A stretch of 64,000 bases of DNA, taken from the NCBI RefSeq assembly GCF_027579695.1, contig NC_083576.1:33276760-33340759 (forward strand). Direction: 5' to 3'. Made by a program: the position numbers and the translations under genes. Below are positions 31,968-43,415 of this stretch, one piece after another (the first letter of the stretch is position 1; each line of letters starts with the position of its first letter). This stretch comes from Neoarius graeffei. Taxonomy: Eukaryota; Chordata; Actinopteri; Siluriformes; Ariidae. The notes beneath the pieces are model-generated. The model was not told the DNA's origin. It saw only the letters and a list, made by a program, of their open reading frames with translations, and did no database searches.

Positions 31968-34900
31968 GTATCATTCTGGCTAAGCCAGTGATGTCCAGGA
32001 AGAGACTGGTTGACGACCATGAACAGAGTGGTGACAGCGTGGAGAGACAGCGGACAGCATGGAAAGACGGCAACTGGGGCAGGAAGGGCCAGCAACCCAC
32101 CCTGCATCTTCTGTGAGGAAGAACCTCTACTCAGCTACAAAACATCCTAAAGGAACACACCCCCAGGGGAGTCCGAGAGGGGGGGAGAATGAGCACCCCA
32201 ATCGGATGGGCAATCAGGCAACGACCCATGCAAACGGACAACTGACAACGAATACCACATGCATATGTGGCAAGAGCTGTAAAAACCCGCGGGGTCTGAA
32301 GATCCACCAGACCAAGATGGGATGTTTGGTGAAAGTGCAACCAGAGCAGCGCACAAGGAACAGCCTCAGTGAGCCGCAGGAGAAGCCAGTGTGGGATGAG
32401 CCCCACAGCCCCCTGCAGCTATATACTCCAGAGGACCCCACAGTGCCCAGAACCTCCATGCTCAGGAAGCCCAAGCGCCAGACATCCCACAACACCAAAA
32501 ACGGGTCAAGTGGCCTCCAGCCAGCAAAGCGAGTGAGTGGCAGAAGCTTGATGATGATTTGGATGGTATCCTGGAAGCCACAATGAAAGGAGGGTCAGAC
32601 AGGAAACTCCAAATAATCACCACCATGGTCATCAGCATCGCCACTGAAAGGTTTGGAACAGTTGAGAAGCGTGCTGCTGCAAACCCCTACTCCAAGAACC
32701 GCAGGGCAGAGAAGATCTCACAGCTGCGACGGGAACTCCGGGACCTGAAGAACCAGTTTAAGGGTGCAAGCGAGGACCTGAAGTCGGGGCTGGCAGAAAT
32801 TCGCTGTGTCCTGAGGAAGAAGTTGCTTACCCTCAGAAGAGCAGAGTGGCATAGGAGGTGGGCTAAGGAAAGAGCTAAAAGACACACTGCATTCCTAGCT
32901 AACCCCTTTGGGTTTACCAAACAGCTGCTAGGCCAGAAGCTCAGCGGCCACCTAACCTGCGCAAAAGAGGAGGTAGGCTCGTACCTCCATGAAACATACA
33001 GTGACGCAGTGAGGGAGGAGGACCTAGGTGAATGCAGAGACCTGATCAAGCCACCTGAGCCAGCTTGTGAGTTCAACACCAAAGCTCCCACCTGGAAAGA
33101 AATTCATACTGTGGTTAAGGCTGCAAGGAACAACTCAGCACCTGGACCCAATGGAGTACCCTACCTGGTGTACAAGAGGTGCCCCAAGCTCCTACACCGT
33201 CTGTGGAAAATCCTAAGGGTGATCTGGAGGAGGGGGAAGGTCGCCCATCAATGGAGATCCACAGAAGGGGTGTGGGTTCCAAAGGAAGAGAAGTCTACCA
33301 CCATCGAGCAGTTTAGGACCATCTCGCTGCTCAATGTCAAGGGGAAGATATTTTTCAGTATCCTTTCCCACTGGCTGTCAGACTACCTTCTTCAGAACCA
33401 GTACATCGACCCCTCTGTGCAAAAGGGTGGGATCCCAGGGGTACCAGGGTGCCTGGAACACAGTGGTGTGGTGACACAACTGATAAGAGAGGCTCGAGAG
33501 GGGCAAGGGAACCTATCTGTGCTTTGGCTGGACCTAGCTAATGCATATGGCTCTATACCCCACAAGCTTGTGGAGGTGGGATTGGAGAGGCACCATGTCC
33601 CGTGTAACATCAAGGTCTTAATCATGGACTATTATAACAGCTTTTACCTGAGATTTTCCTCTGGCACAGTTACATCAGAGCGGAATCGGCTAGAGAAAGG
33701 GATCATCACTGGATGTACCATTTCAGTGATTCTCTTTGCCTTGGCCATGAACATGCTGGTCAAGTCTGCCGAGCCGGAGTGCAGAAGGCCCACAACCGAG
33801 TCCGGGATTCGTCAGCCCCCCATCAGAGCATTTATGGACGATCTGGCAGTAACAACAACGTCAGTTCCAGGATGCAGATGGATCCTCCAGGGCTTGGAGA
33901 AGCTTACCACCTGGGCCCGCATGCACTTCAAGCCGGAGAAATCCAAGTCTCTAGTCCTGAAGGGAGGGAAGGTGACCGACCAGTTCTGCTTCTTCCTAGG
34001 AGGCACCCAGATCCCATCAGTCACAGAGAAACCTGTGAAAAGCCTTGGGAAGATCTTTGACTGCTCCCTGAAGGATACAGCCTCCATCAGGGCTACCAAT
34101 GAACAGCTGGAGGGCTGGCTAATTACAGTGGACAAGTCAGGTCTCCTGGGGAAGTTCAAGGCATGGGTGTACCAACATGGCATCCTGCCCAAGGATACTG
34201 TGGCCATTGCTGGTCTATGAATTTCCCATATCCACCGTAGAAGGGTTTGAGCGGAGGGTCAGCAGCCACCTCCGACGCTGGTTGGGGCTTCCTCAGAGTC
34301 TCAGCAGCATCGCCCTCTACGGCAACAACAACAATCTGACCCTACCAATCAACAGCCTTACTGAGGAGTTTATGGTTGCCAGAGCAAGGGAGGTTCTCCA
34401 GTACAGGGAATCTAAGGATCCAAAGGTTGCTCAAGCTGGCATCAAGGTGAGGACAGGCAGAAGGTGGAAGGTGCAAGAGGTGGTGGACCAGGCAGAAGCT
34501 CGGCTGTTCCACAAAGAGCTTGTGGGATCTGTGGCGATCGGTCGGGCAGGACTGGGAACCATACCAACAACTCACCTCAGCAGGCTTAAGGGTAAGGAAA
34601 GGCAGGACCAGGTCCTACTCGAGGTGCGGGCTGGAGTCGAAGAGCAGCGTGCAAGCCAGTGGGTGGGGCTAAGGCAGCAAGGCGCATGGACTAGATGGGA
34701 AGAAGCCATGGACAGGAAGATCTCGTGGCCGGAGTTGTGGAAGGCTGAATCGCTCCGCATAAAATTCCTCATGCAGTCTGTCTATGATGTCCTGCCCAGC
34801 CCGTCAAACCTCTTCCTTTGGGGCAAGGGTGAAACTCCATCATGTACCTTGTGCCAGGGAAGGGGAACTCTGGAGCACATCCTCAGCAGCTGTCCTAAAG

Positions 34901-35642
34901 CACTTGGAGATGGTCGCTATCGTTGGCGCCACGACCAGGTGCTGAAGGCAGTTGCTGAGTCCATCCACTCTGCCATTGACCACAGCAAGCGCTTGCAACC
35001 ACTGAGGCATGGAATAACATTCATAAGAGCTGGGGAACAACCTCCTCCCCAACCAAAGGCCCAAACAGGACTTCTGGGAACAGCGAAGGACTGGCAGCTA
35101 AGGGTGGACCTAGGAAAACAGCTAAAGTTCCCTGAAAACATCATGGAAACCAGCCTGAGACCAGACATCGTCCCACACTCAGAGTCTTCCAAGCAGGTCA
35201 TCATGTTGGAGCTGACGGTGCCCTGGGAGGAGAGAATGGAGGAAGCCAGCAGGAGAAAGAGGGAGAAGTATGCCAAGCTGGTGGAGGACTGCCACAATAG
35301 GGGGTGGCGTGCAAGATGCTTGCCCATTGAAGTCGGGGGAAGGGGCTTTGCAGGGAAGTCACTCTGCAGGGCCTACAGTCTCCTAGGCATCACGGGGCAT
35401 GCAAGAGGAGAGCCATCTGCTCAGCTTCAGAGGCCGCTGAGAAAGCATCATGATGGCTGTGGATACAGAGGGACAAGGCGTGGATGAGCGCTTCTTGGAC
35501 ACAGGCTGGGAACTGATCACTCCTGGTCGGGTCACCTGGGTGAGGGGGTCTGAAGTTGAAAGACCCGAAACCCCCCGTGACCCCAGGTACTATCACTGAT
35601 GATGTGTCCAAGATTCTGCATCACAAGATGTATCTAACAACT
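31968..35642 (+). mobile_element. HERO-like (restriction-endonuclease type) LINE, near full length
   Basis: A 3.7-kb non-LTR element with a zinc-finger N-terminus, reverse transcriptase and C-terminal restriction-like endonuclease, ending in a 3' UTR with no poly(A) (…GTATCTAACAACT). The architecture and wording of the protein match the HERO group of fish RLE-type LINEs. It follows directly on the truncated copy ending at 31967. Degenerate AGTG-AAA-ATAGGG sequence at 29470-29486 and 35644-35656 may be the shared target duplication. Confidence 0.85.
32059..35487 (+). pseudogene. HERO-like LINE polyprotein with two frameshifts
   Basis: There are three overlapping frames. Frame A (32059-32586) has a CCHC-type finger CICGKSCKNPRGLKIHQ about 70 residues in. 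Frame B (32559-34220) has RT motifs NNSAPGPNGVPYLVYK, LWLDLANAYGSIPHKLV and the catalytic box FMDDLAVTT near 33835. Frame C (34177-35487) has a CTLCQGRGTLEHILSSC zinc knuckle and the endonuclease core RPDIV...MLELTVPWEERMEEA, with the PD-(D/E)xK-type Asp and Glu in place. The A/B switch lies near 32560-32585. The B/C switch lies near 34195-34200 (HGILP then RILWPLLVYE). Each looks like a single indel, so the copy is recent but inactive. Confidence 0.85.
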
Positions 35643-36870
35643 CAGTGAAATATAGGGTTTCCATGATTTGCAAATCATCATGTTCTGGTTTTTTTTTTTT
35701 TTGGTTGTTTGTTTTTAATTTACATTTTACACAGTGTCCCAAATTTATGGAATTGGGGTTGTAAATATCATCTAAATAGGCAACAGCATATGCCCTGTGC
35801 AAGCAAAGGATTCTGTCTATGAGGTGTTGAAATGATGTTGGGGTTCCAGACAACCCAAACAGAAGGGTGACATACTGGTGTAACTCAAATGGAGTGGAAA
35901 AGGCTGTTTATTTTCTCAGGATATCGGAATAAAGGGAATCTGCGTTGGTTAAATCCAGTGTCAAATAAAAGTGAGCTGTGCTTACATGATTGAGCAGTTC
36001 ATTAATGCAAGGCAATGTGAGACATCAAATTTAAACACCATGTTGACTTTTCTTAAGTGTCCACAGAATTGGACCAACCCATCAGTTATGGGTACCAAGA
36101 CCACCTGGCTGCTCCAATCACTGTGGGACTCAACTACCCCAATATCAAGCATAGCCTTGTTCATCCTGAACTACATTTTTGTGTGTGTGTGTGTTCCAGT
36201 GAGGGCAGCTACATACAACCACACCTGGAGGCATCGCAATATGGTGCTATATGAGGTTTGTGTGACTTGGTAGAGGGGAAAAAAACATCAGAAAATTCCT
36301 TCTGCAACCTGTGCTTTCTGGGACAGTGAGAGGTGGTCCCCACTTTTTTGACTTACCTTCACTCTCAGGTACTCCCTCTCGGAACCTACCCTCACCAGAG
36401 CCACAGGGACCTCCTGCCTTCAGTTTCAGTTGATTTGAGGTGGTATATTTGAAATTCATTGCCTGACCTCATAGTCAAACTCTCCAACACTCCATGTGAC
36501 CTCAAAGGGTCCTTGCCACTTTGAGAGTAATTTGGAGCATGAAGTGGGTAGTAAAACGAGTACTTTATCTCTTAGTGAAAACTCATATAGCTGAGCACCC
36601 CTATTATACAGCCTGGATTGACATTCTTGTAACTGTAGCAAATTTTCCTGGTGACTTAGGTGTGGAGTTTTGCTCTCAAGACAAGAATGTACTGAATTTT
36701 GCATTTACTATTAGAAGGTCCCTCTTTCCAGTTTTCTCTAATGACAGTTAGGATGCCACGGGCCCTGCGACCATAAAATAATTAAAATGGGGAAAACTCT
36801 ATGGAGGCTTGCGGGACCTCTTGTAGTACAAATAACAGGGGCTCAAGCTACTTATTGCAATTCTGAGTAT

Positions 36871-37297
36871 TCTACCTTCGCTGAAGTACAACTTGGTAGA
36901 TAGTTAAACTTTTCCACATGCGCTTGTATATTGAACAGTTTTATTGCAGCCTGCTGTCCAGAGGAAGAGTGGGCCAGGAACTCAGTAAAACTATGACAAA
37001 CATAAACAATTAAACATGAGAATACAATGAAAAATATTTGTGAAACTCATTATCTTAATTTTATGTTAAATTATTTTAACAGAAGTGGACAGTATACTAT
37101 GCAAACATTACAGGCAGCTATGATAACAGAGTTGCATGGCTAACTAACTAGCTGGTTATTTAAAAAGCACAACACATTTTATTATACCCAGGATATCATC
37201 TAAATCCACAAATAATAATAAAAAAACAAATTCGTGAATGTTAGATTTTACCGACAGATGATACTTGAATATAGATTGCAGATAGAATGAAACTTAT
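36871..37297. other. unclassified insertion flank
   Basis: Together with 38326-38500 this AT-rich sequence interrupts the old Gypsy integrase region. I found no TIRs or LTR ends for it. It hosts the ISL2EU element. Confidence 0.35.
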
Positions 37298-37438
37298 AGA
37301 GATCTTGCACGTGACGTCACATCCGCTCCAGATTGTAAGCAGTCGCCATTTTGTCGGTCAAACGCCATATTTCCGCCGTCTTTCCAACACTGACTTTGGT
37401 TTTTTTTCGTCCAAATCTTCAAATATTACCGTGCCACA

Positions 37439-37647
37439 ATGCCGGAGAGTTGTATGGCATATAAATGCCACAACAGGAGAGGTCAGAAATCGGGAAGAAA
37501 GTTTCATAGGCTGCCACGGGACCCTGACAGGCGTGCAAAGTGGATTGCTGCTATCGGCCGGGCTGATGCAAACAACAAGAACAAGGCATGGGAACCGACT
37601 GGAAAGAACGATCACTGGCGCCTGTGCAGTGACCATTTCATCTCAGG
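37439..37647 (+). pseudogene. THAP-domain exon of ISL2EU transposase
   Basis: From the ATG the product has a THAP zinc-finger: C5-x4-C10, the KFHRLPRDP block, a conserved Trp (WIAAIGR), and C-x2-H in LCSDHF, followed by ISG. THAP domains bind the transposon ends. After TTCATCTCAG there is a GT at 37648, so the exon probably ends there as first exon. Downstream exons have been lost. Confidence 0.75.
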
Positions 37648-37891
37648 TTCGCCATGTATTTATTTCAGTATATCCATGTGGTTATTCACAACATAAGTTT
37701 ATGACTTGCTCTAATAAAAAATTCCATGCATTGGGTCTTTAGTGGTGTGACAATCAATGTAGTCTCTAGATATAAAATTATTTTACACTTTTAGGGGTCA
37801 CATGTAGAGATAGATAACTTCATAAGTATCAAATCATAAATTCCTCGTGCTCAATTGCCACTATATCTAGTGTCAGCACTAGTACTCAATA

Positions 37892-38244
37892 CTTAAGTGA
37901 CTTACCCATCCAATGAGGATTGTTATTTTCTTGTTTACAAGACGCCACATCTGAGGGGGGCTGACAAATCCTGAATTTCTGTAAAGATAACTGTCCAGAG
38001 ATTTATAAGCACGCAGTGCTTCACCACTGAACAGCGAGGGAAAGTTTATGAGGTAATTATACACGTCTGGGTATTCCACCTCTGGCAGTTCCATATCCAC
38101 TGACACGGTCATGAAAACTACGTCTGGTAAGCCATAAGGGTCACTAATCCGTAGGTCGTTTATTTTAGACATATATCTAATTATCTGTTCATTAGAAAAA
38201 TGAGCCGTGTAGTCCGTCGGTTGAAATTTATCCATTTTGTACAC
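37892..38244 (-). pseudogene. first exon of ISL2EU second protein (YqaJ/SWIM-type)
   Basis: The minus-strand frame starts MYKMDKFQPTDY and contains DVYNYLINFPSLFSGEALRAYKSLDSYLY and SPPQMWRLVNKKITIL. This is the N-terminal module I know from fish proteins with a SWIM finger and YqaJ-like exonuclease, the second gene of ISL2EU elements. It runs into a strong splice donor (GGGTAAGTC) near 37905. The exonuclease exons are absent. Confidence 0.62.
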
Positions 38245-38598
38245 GAGTGCAGCAGTATTCAGCTGTGTTTTTTACCGACAAAATGGCGGCTGTGTACTTT
38301 CCGGTCACGTGACTGCAAGATCTCTATAGATGACGACTGATACAGACAGATGGAGTGACACGGTGACAATGCTTTTCGATGGAAGAACATTCACTTCTTC
38401 TATATTAACAAATGTTGCAGCTACATAATGGAGAGGTTAAACTGCTCCGTCTTGTGGCAGGGAGTTCCAGTGAACTCAGTCCAGGACAGAACAATGAGCA
38501 TCCTCATGAAGGAACTTACAAATCATATTTTAAGTGTTTGATTAAACCATTTCAGCCCATCCATCTGCAGATGGTAAACACTGATACGAATCAATTTA

Positions 38599-38971
38599 TC
38601 TCATCTCATCTCATTATCTCTAGCCGCTTTATCCTTCTACAGGGTCGCAGGCAAGCTGGAGCCTATCCCAGCTGACTACGGGCGAAAGGCGGGGTACACC
38701 ATGGACAAGTCGCCAGGTCATCACAGGGCTGACACATAGACACAGACAACCATTCACACTCACACCTACGGTCAATTTAGAGTCACCAGTTAACCTAACC
38801 TGCATGTCTTTGGACTGTGGGGGAAACCGGAGCACCCGGAGGAAACCCACGCGGACACGGGGAGAACATGCAAACTCCACACAGAAAGGCCCTCGCCGGC
38901 CCCGGGGCTCGAACCCAGGACCTTCTTGCTGTGAGGCGACAGCGCTAACCACTACACCACCGTGCTGCCCT
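38599..38971 (-). repeat. tRNA-derived SINE with perfect 13-bp TSD
   Basis: Young SINE family on the minus strand, inserted in the old Gypsy integrase remnant. The TSD CGAATCAATTTAT is at 38587-38599 and 38972-38984. The first base overlaps the tail because the T is shared. Confidence 0.92.
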
Positions 38972-39045
38972 CGAATCAATTTATTCTCTTATAAATAATT
39001 TGTAAAGCTTGGAGTGTCTGTGACATGAATGTAGTGCCTTGAGAT

Positions 39046-40049
39046 AGAGATATACTAGTATATCTGTTAAACTTTCCTACGAATTAAGCCCATTGCGAAT
39101 TAAGCAAATGCATGATTGGTTGTAACACAATTAGTGTTTCACACATTTCTGAATGTACTTTTGATGGTAGCTAGTGGAAAGGGGCTAGCATTATCTACAT
39201 GCAATTTATGGATCTCTCCTTCGCTCATGCAGATTGGAACCTGCATCGCTCCTGCTGCTCAGTAAATCACATGTTCTCTACCAGCAACAACCACAGGTTT
39301 AAAAAAAAACAGACTCTTTTATTTTGTTTACAATTTCATTTTTTGACTTAAAAAGAAGGAAAATAAACAATTTTAAATTTGCAATTTCGGATAAAAAAAC
39401 AATGGCCTATTAATTTCTCTTACTGAAACAAAAATAGAATGATCAAATATACATGAAATATGAATGTCCTTTTAATAATCAGTTACTAATCATGGTTATT
39501 ATAAAGGTTAAAAAAAGTGTGTTTAAAGTTGTTGGTTGGATTCCTTGGCCGAGCAGTGAATGAGCAATGTTTTCCCCTCCCTCTACATCCAGGGCTGAAG
39601 TGTACTTGAGCAAGGCACCTAACCTGGGTGCTGTAGCATGGCTGCCCAATGGTTTTTTTTTTTAAATAATTATTATAAACCAGCAGAGTTCAGATATTTT
39701 TGGAAAGTGAGAACATTCTGGCTTGTCCTCACTTCTTCAAAGGGCTGTTTGAGAGTTAAGACTTGTGATGGTTAGGGTAAGGGGCTAGGGAATGCATTAT
39801 GTCAATAAGTGGCCTCACAAAGATAAAAGTACAAGAATGTGTGTGTTTTTATATTTTGTGTGGTTTAGTTTGTGTGTGTGTGTTTTTAATGCATTAATAT
39901 AAACTTGATGGGAAATATGGTCTCTGTGTTCAACCCTGTTATTCAGTCTTTTTTCCCCTTTTTTAAGCAAAAGAAGTCTTGAACCATTTAATTTAAGAGG
40001 TTATGTTACAGTATTGTCAATTTGGTAATGAGAGTCAGTATTTAGAAGT
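39046..40049. other. intergenic with a short dispersed-repeat fragment
   Basis: No gene seen. Positions 39538-39655 (GAGCAAGGCACCTAACC...GTAGCATGGCTGCCCA) are a fragment of a repeat common in fish. The rest is AT-rich and unassigned. Confidence 0.45.
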
Positions 40050-40075
40050 GGCATGGTGGTGCAGTGGTTATCACT

Positions 40076-40846
40076 AGCTACGTTTACCTGTACATGCACA
40101 CTTTTTTCTTTTTTTTTTTTACATTTGGAATGAATTCATTCCAATCAGCAATTCTGAATGTACCATTTACGTGATGAAAGTGATTAGACAGATGTGCAGG
40201 TTTGCATATCCCAAGCATACAATCAGAATAGAATTTCTGATATGCGCACAATCCCGCCTAGCTGGCTTACTCTGCCCCATAAAAATGGACGTGATGAACA
40301 TTTCAGCCAATCTTCAAGAAACCTTTTCCTTGTAGAAGTGCTCAACAAGAAATTGCCACCTCAGGATAATTTGTCTTGAAATGCTGTTCTGTATATACCT
40401 TTGCTGTCTATTCCAAAGTACTAGAACGTTTATCTTGGCACAGTTGTTTTTCCCGAGTAGTAATTCCATTTTTTTTAATTGAACATAAGTCAATGTAAAC
40501 ATTTGTCTTGCAACATCAGACAATAGAGATCTTGGCACAATCATCCAATATTATTGGAAGCAGTGTGTGGCGTACATGCTGTTACCACAAGACTACAAAC
40601 AAAGCACTTCACTGTGCGAAGGCGTACTGAACATGCACAGAAGGTTACAGGTGCAGAAAGCAATCCACTTGAGCAGTTACATGGCTCATATTTCCTGTCA
40701 AATGGATTATCAGAAGTCTACACTACCCCTTTCAATTTGATTAAATTCTCAATCGGAATAGGGTATTTCGATCAAGCTGTTTACAGAAAGAAATTTCATT
40801 CCGATCGAACTTGAATCCGATTATTAGGATCCATGTAAACGTAGCT
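40076..40846. mobile_element. MITE inserted between SINE A and B boxes
   Basis: TIRs AGCTACGTTTAC and GTAAACGTAGCT, with a 3-bp duplication ACT (40073-40075 and 40847-40849). A 3-bp TSD suggests a PIF/Harbinger relative, although ACT is not the usual TWA. No transposase. Confidence 0.65.
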
Positions 40847-41272
40847 ACTGTTGCCTCACAGCAAGAAGGTTTTGAGTTCGAACCTTGCAGCTGACTGGGG
40901 CATTTCTGTGCAGAGTTTGCATGTTCTGCCCATGTCTGTGTGGTTTTTCTCCGAGTGCTCTGGTTTTCCCCCACAGTCCAAAGATATGTGGATTTGGTCA
41001 ATTAGCTACTCTAAATTGCCCATAGGTGTCTCTCTGTTACCTGCCCAGGATGTACAGTGTCTTGCAAAAGTATTCATCCCCCTCGGTGTTTGTCCTGTTT
41101 TATCGCATTACAAGCTGGAATTAAAATGGATTTTTGGGGGGTTAGCACCATTTGATTTACACAACATGCCTACAACTTTAAAGGTGAAAATTGTTGTTTT
41201 ATTGTGACACAAACAATAATTAAGATGAAAAAACAGAAATATGGAGTGTGCATAGGTATTCACCCCCCAAAG

Positions 41273-42180
41273 TCAATACTTTATAGCGCCACCTTTTGCT
41301 GCAATTACAGCTGCAAGTCTCTTGGGGTATGTCTCTATTAACTTAGCACATCTAGCCACTGGGATTTTTGCCCATTCCTCAAGGCAAAACTGCTCCAGCT
41401 CCTTCAAGTTAGATGGGTTGCATTGGTGTAGAGCAATCTTCAAGTTCTGCCACAAATTCTCAATTGGATTGAGGTCTGGGCTTTGACTAGGCCAATCCAA
41501 GACATTTAAATGTTTCACTTTAAACCACTCCATTGTAGCTTTAACAGTATGTTTAGGGTCATTGTCCTGCTGGAACATGAACCTTCATCCCAGTCTCAAA
41601 CCTCTGGCCAACTCAAACAGGTTTTCCTCCAGAATTGCCCTGCATTTAGTGCCATCCATCTTTCCTTCAGTCCTGGCCAGCTTTCCTGTCCCTACAGATG
41701 AAAAATATCCCCACAGCATGATGCTTCCATCACCATGTGTACCTGTAAAAATGTTGTTCTCAGGGTGTTGGGTTTGCGCCACACATGGCATTTCCCATGA
41801 TAGCCCAAAAGATCAGTTTTAGTCTCATTTGACCAGAGAATCTTCTTCCATGTGTTTGGGGAGTCTGCCACATGCTGTTGGGCAAACTCCAAACGTGTTT
41901 TCTTAAGCAGTGGCACTTTTCTAGCCACTCTTCCATACAGCCCCGCTCTGTGGAGTGTACAGCTTAAAGTGATCCTTTGGACAGGTACTCCCATATCTGC
42001 TGTGGATCTTTGCAGCTCTTTCAGTATTATCTTTGGAGTTTTTGTTGCATCTCTGATTAATGCCCTCCTTGCCTGGTCTGTGAGTTTTGGTGGGTGGACA
42101 TCTCTTGTCAGGTTTGTAGTGGTGACATATTCTTTCCATTTTGCTGTAACAGATTTAATGGTGCTCCCTGGGACATTCAA
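41273..42180 (-). pseudogene. Tc1-family transposase, broken
   Basis: The N-terminal part (42180-41692 frame) has the helix-turn-helix linker NVPGSTIKSVTAKWKEY and LTDQARRALIRDATKTP. It then reaches LWSNETK, where the first catalytic Asp (usually WSDE) is Asn. A frameshift near 41750-41800 moves to the frame with GSIMLWGYFSS. An in-frame stop at 41585 precedes [10 protein letters not shown] (second Asp) and [11 protein letters not shown] (catalytic Glu). The lesions and the Asp-to-Asn change make it inactive. The true N-terminus lies upstream of 42180. Confidence 0.87.
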
Positions 42181-42429
42181 AGTCTGGGATATTTTTTATA
42201 ACCCAACCCTTAACCATACTTCTCCACAACATTGTTTCTGACCTGTTTGGAGTGCTCCTTGGTTTTTATGTTGCTTGCTTAGTAGTGTTGCAGAGTCAGG
42301 GCCCTTCTAGAACAGGTTGATTTATACAGACATCATGTGACAGATCATGTGACATTTTGATTGCACACAAGTGGATCTTAATCAACTAATTATGTGACTT
42401 ATTAAGTGAATTGGTTGGACCAGCTCTTA

Positions 42430-42715
42430 TTTTTACTTCGTTTACACGTAGCCGGGTATTTATGAAAACGGGTATCTTCTCCTCCCCGTACTAGAAAATA
42501 ATTCCGTTTACACAATGCTCAAAAACGTGTCAAACAAATAGAAAGCCAACCAGAGATCTGAAAGCCAAGGAGGAGGGGCCGTCAGATCGCAATGCTAAAA
42601 CTCCGTTTTCCCCATAACACGGAGAAAACTCCGTTTTCCACTATTTACACGCAGGCATGAAAACTGAGTTTTCACAAATCTCCACTTTGCCCGGAGTTTT
42701 CGTGTAAATGATGGG
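42430..42715. mobile_element. probable small MITE inside the Tc1 element
   Basis: The block interrupts the Tc1 right arm. Its edges are CGTTTACACGTAG and CGTGTAAATGA, and ACTCCGTTTTC-type repeats occur within. The exact borders and TSD are not resolved. Confidence 0.4.
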
Positions 42716-43415
42716 TGCAACCGGGGGTGAATACCTATGCACACTCCAGATTTCTGTTTTTTCATCTTAATTATTGTTTGTGTCTCAATTAAACAACAAT
42801 TTGCACCTTTAAAGTGGTAGGCATGTTGTGTAAATCAAATGATGCTAACCCCCCAAAAATCAATTTTAATTCCAGCTTGTAATGCAACAAAACAGGACAA
42901 ACACCAAGGGGGATAAATACTTTTGCAAGACACTGTAGCTCACCTTTTGCACAGAGTCAGCTGAGACTGGCTCCAGCTTTCCCCATGACCCTGACAGATA
43001 AGCATTATAGATAATGGATGGAGTTATTAGTTAAACTTACTAAAATAATAAAATTTGCACTGCTTTTTACTCAGGTGGAAAAATCTGAAATACTGAAATG
43101 TCCTACAAGCTATCTCTATCTTTCAGTCAGTAAGTGTGTTAAGTTCTTATGAAAATGGGTATAGATTGTGTGTTTTTCTTGCTCATTGAATGGTCATTTT
43201 AATCATTCTACCATGTTGGGGTAATATCAGATCTTTTAAAAAAAAATTTCACACACACCTGAAATAAGGAGAACCCTCAAGCCTATGAAGGGGATTTTCT
43301 TGGACATCTTCCTGACTAAAGGCTTCCCATGTTTGCACAGTATGACTGGGTGGCATGGCTATGGAGTGGGTGGTTTTTAAAATTTTTTTTTATTTTTTAA
43401 ATAAATACATAAAGC

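Larger units (their letters stand above)
19537..35761 (-). mobile_element. old Tc1/mariner-type transposon, heavily interrupted
   Basis: The ends are CAACCCCAATCCC... and ...GGAATTGGGGTTG, flanked by TA (19535-19536 and 35762-35763), inside the old Gypsy copy. Its own sequence is only about 1.6 kb, in five pieces: 19537-20175, 25122-25606, 28818-29069, 29431-29484 and 35643-35761. Together they parallel the related transposon at 59605-61595, including the transposase coding region, which is full of stops here. The rest of the interval is later insertions. Confidence 0.87.
37298..38325. mobile_element. ISL2EU-type DNA transposon (deletion derivative)
   Basis: The ends are AGAGATCTTGCA and its inverse TGCAAGATCTCT, with a 2-bp AT on each side (37296-37297 and 38326-38327). 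The TIRs share further GTCACGTG and GCCATTTTGTCGGT blocks. It carries a THAP-domain exon on the plus strand and an exon of the second ISL2EU protein on the minus strand, converging. AT duplications, THAP domain and the companion protein fit ISL2EU. The middle is missing. Confidence 0.75.
17310..39045 (-). mobile_element. old, degenerate Gmr1-type Gypsy copy split by nested insertions
   Basis: Gypsy sequence survives in pieces at 17310-17505 (LTR end ...GCTGCCACA at 17390-17401 and the adjoining internal 3' end), 18945-19536 (RNase H and RT), 35762-36870 (RT, then the integrase C-terminus with WQGPFEV) and about 38500-38598 plus 38985-39045 (integrase core). All are on the minus strand and collinear with the young copy at 20176-25121. 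This copy therefore also has integrase upstream of RT. Every frame is broken. The gag side is missing. Confidence 0.8.
41055..42935 (-). mobile_element. Tc1-like transposon with TA TSD
   Basis: TIRs of about 28 bp begin CAGTGTCTTGCAAAAGTATT at each end, and TA flanks both sides (41053-41054 and 42936-42937). A transposase pseudogene occupies most of the minus strand. About 42430-42715 looks like a further small MITE (GTTTACACG ... CGTGTAAA) inserted near the right end. Confidence 0.9.
40050..43022 (+). repeat. old tRNA-derived SINE split by two transposons
   Basis: Own sequence: 40050-40075 (head, GTGCAGTGGTTATCACT), 40850-41054 (B box GAGTTCGAACCTT, CAGTCCAAAGA block) and 42938-43022 (CTGGCTCCAGC...GATAATGGATGG tail). 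A MITE (40076-40846) cut it between the A and B boxes, and a Tc1 element (41055-42935) cut the 3' half. Confidence 0.8.
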
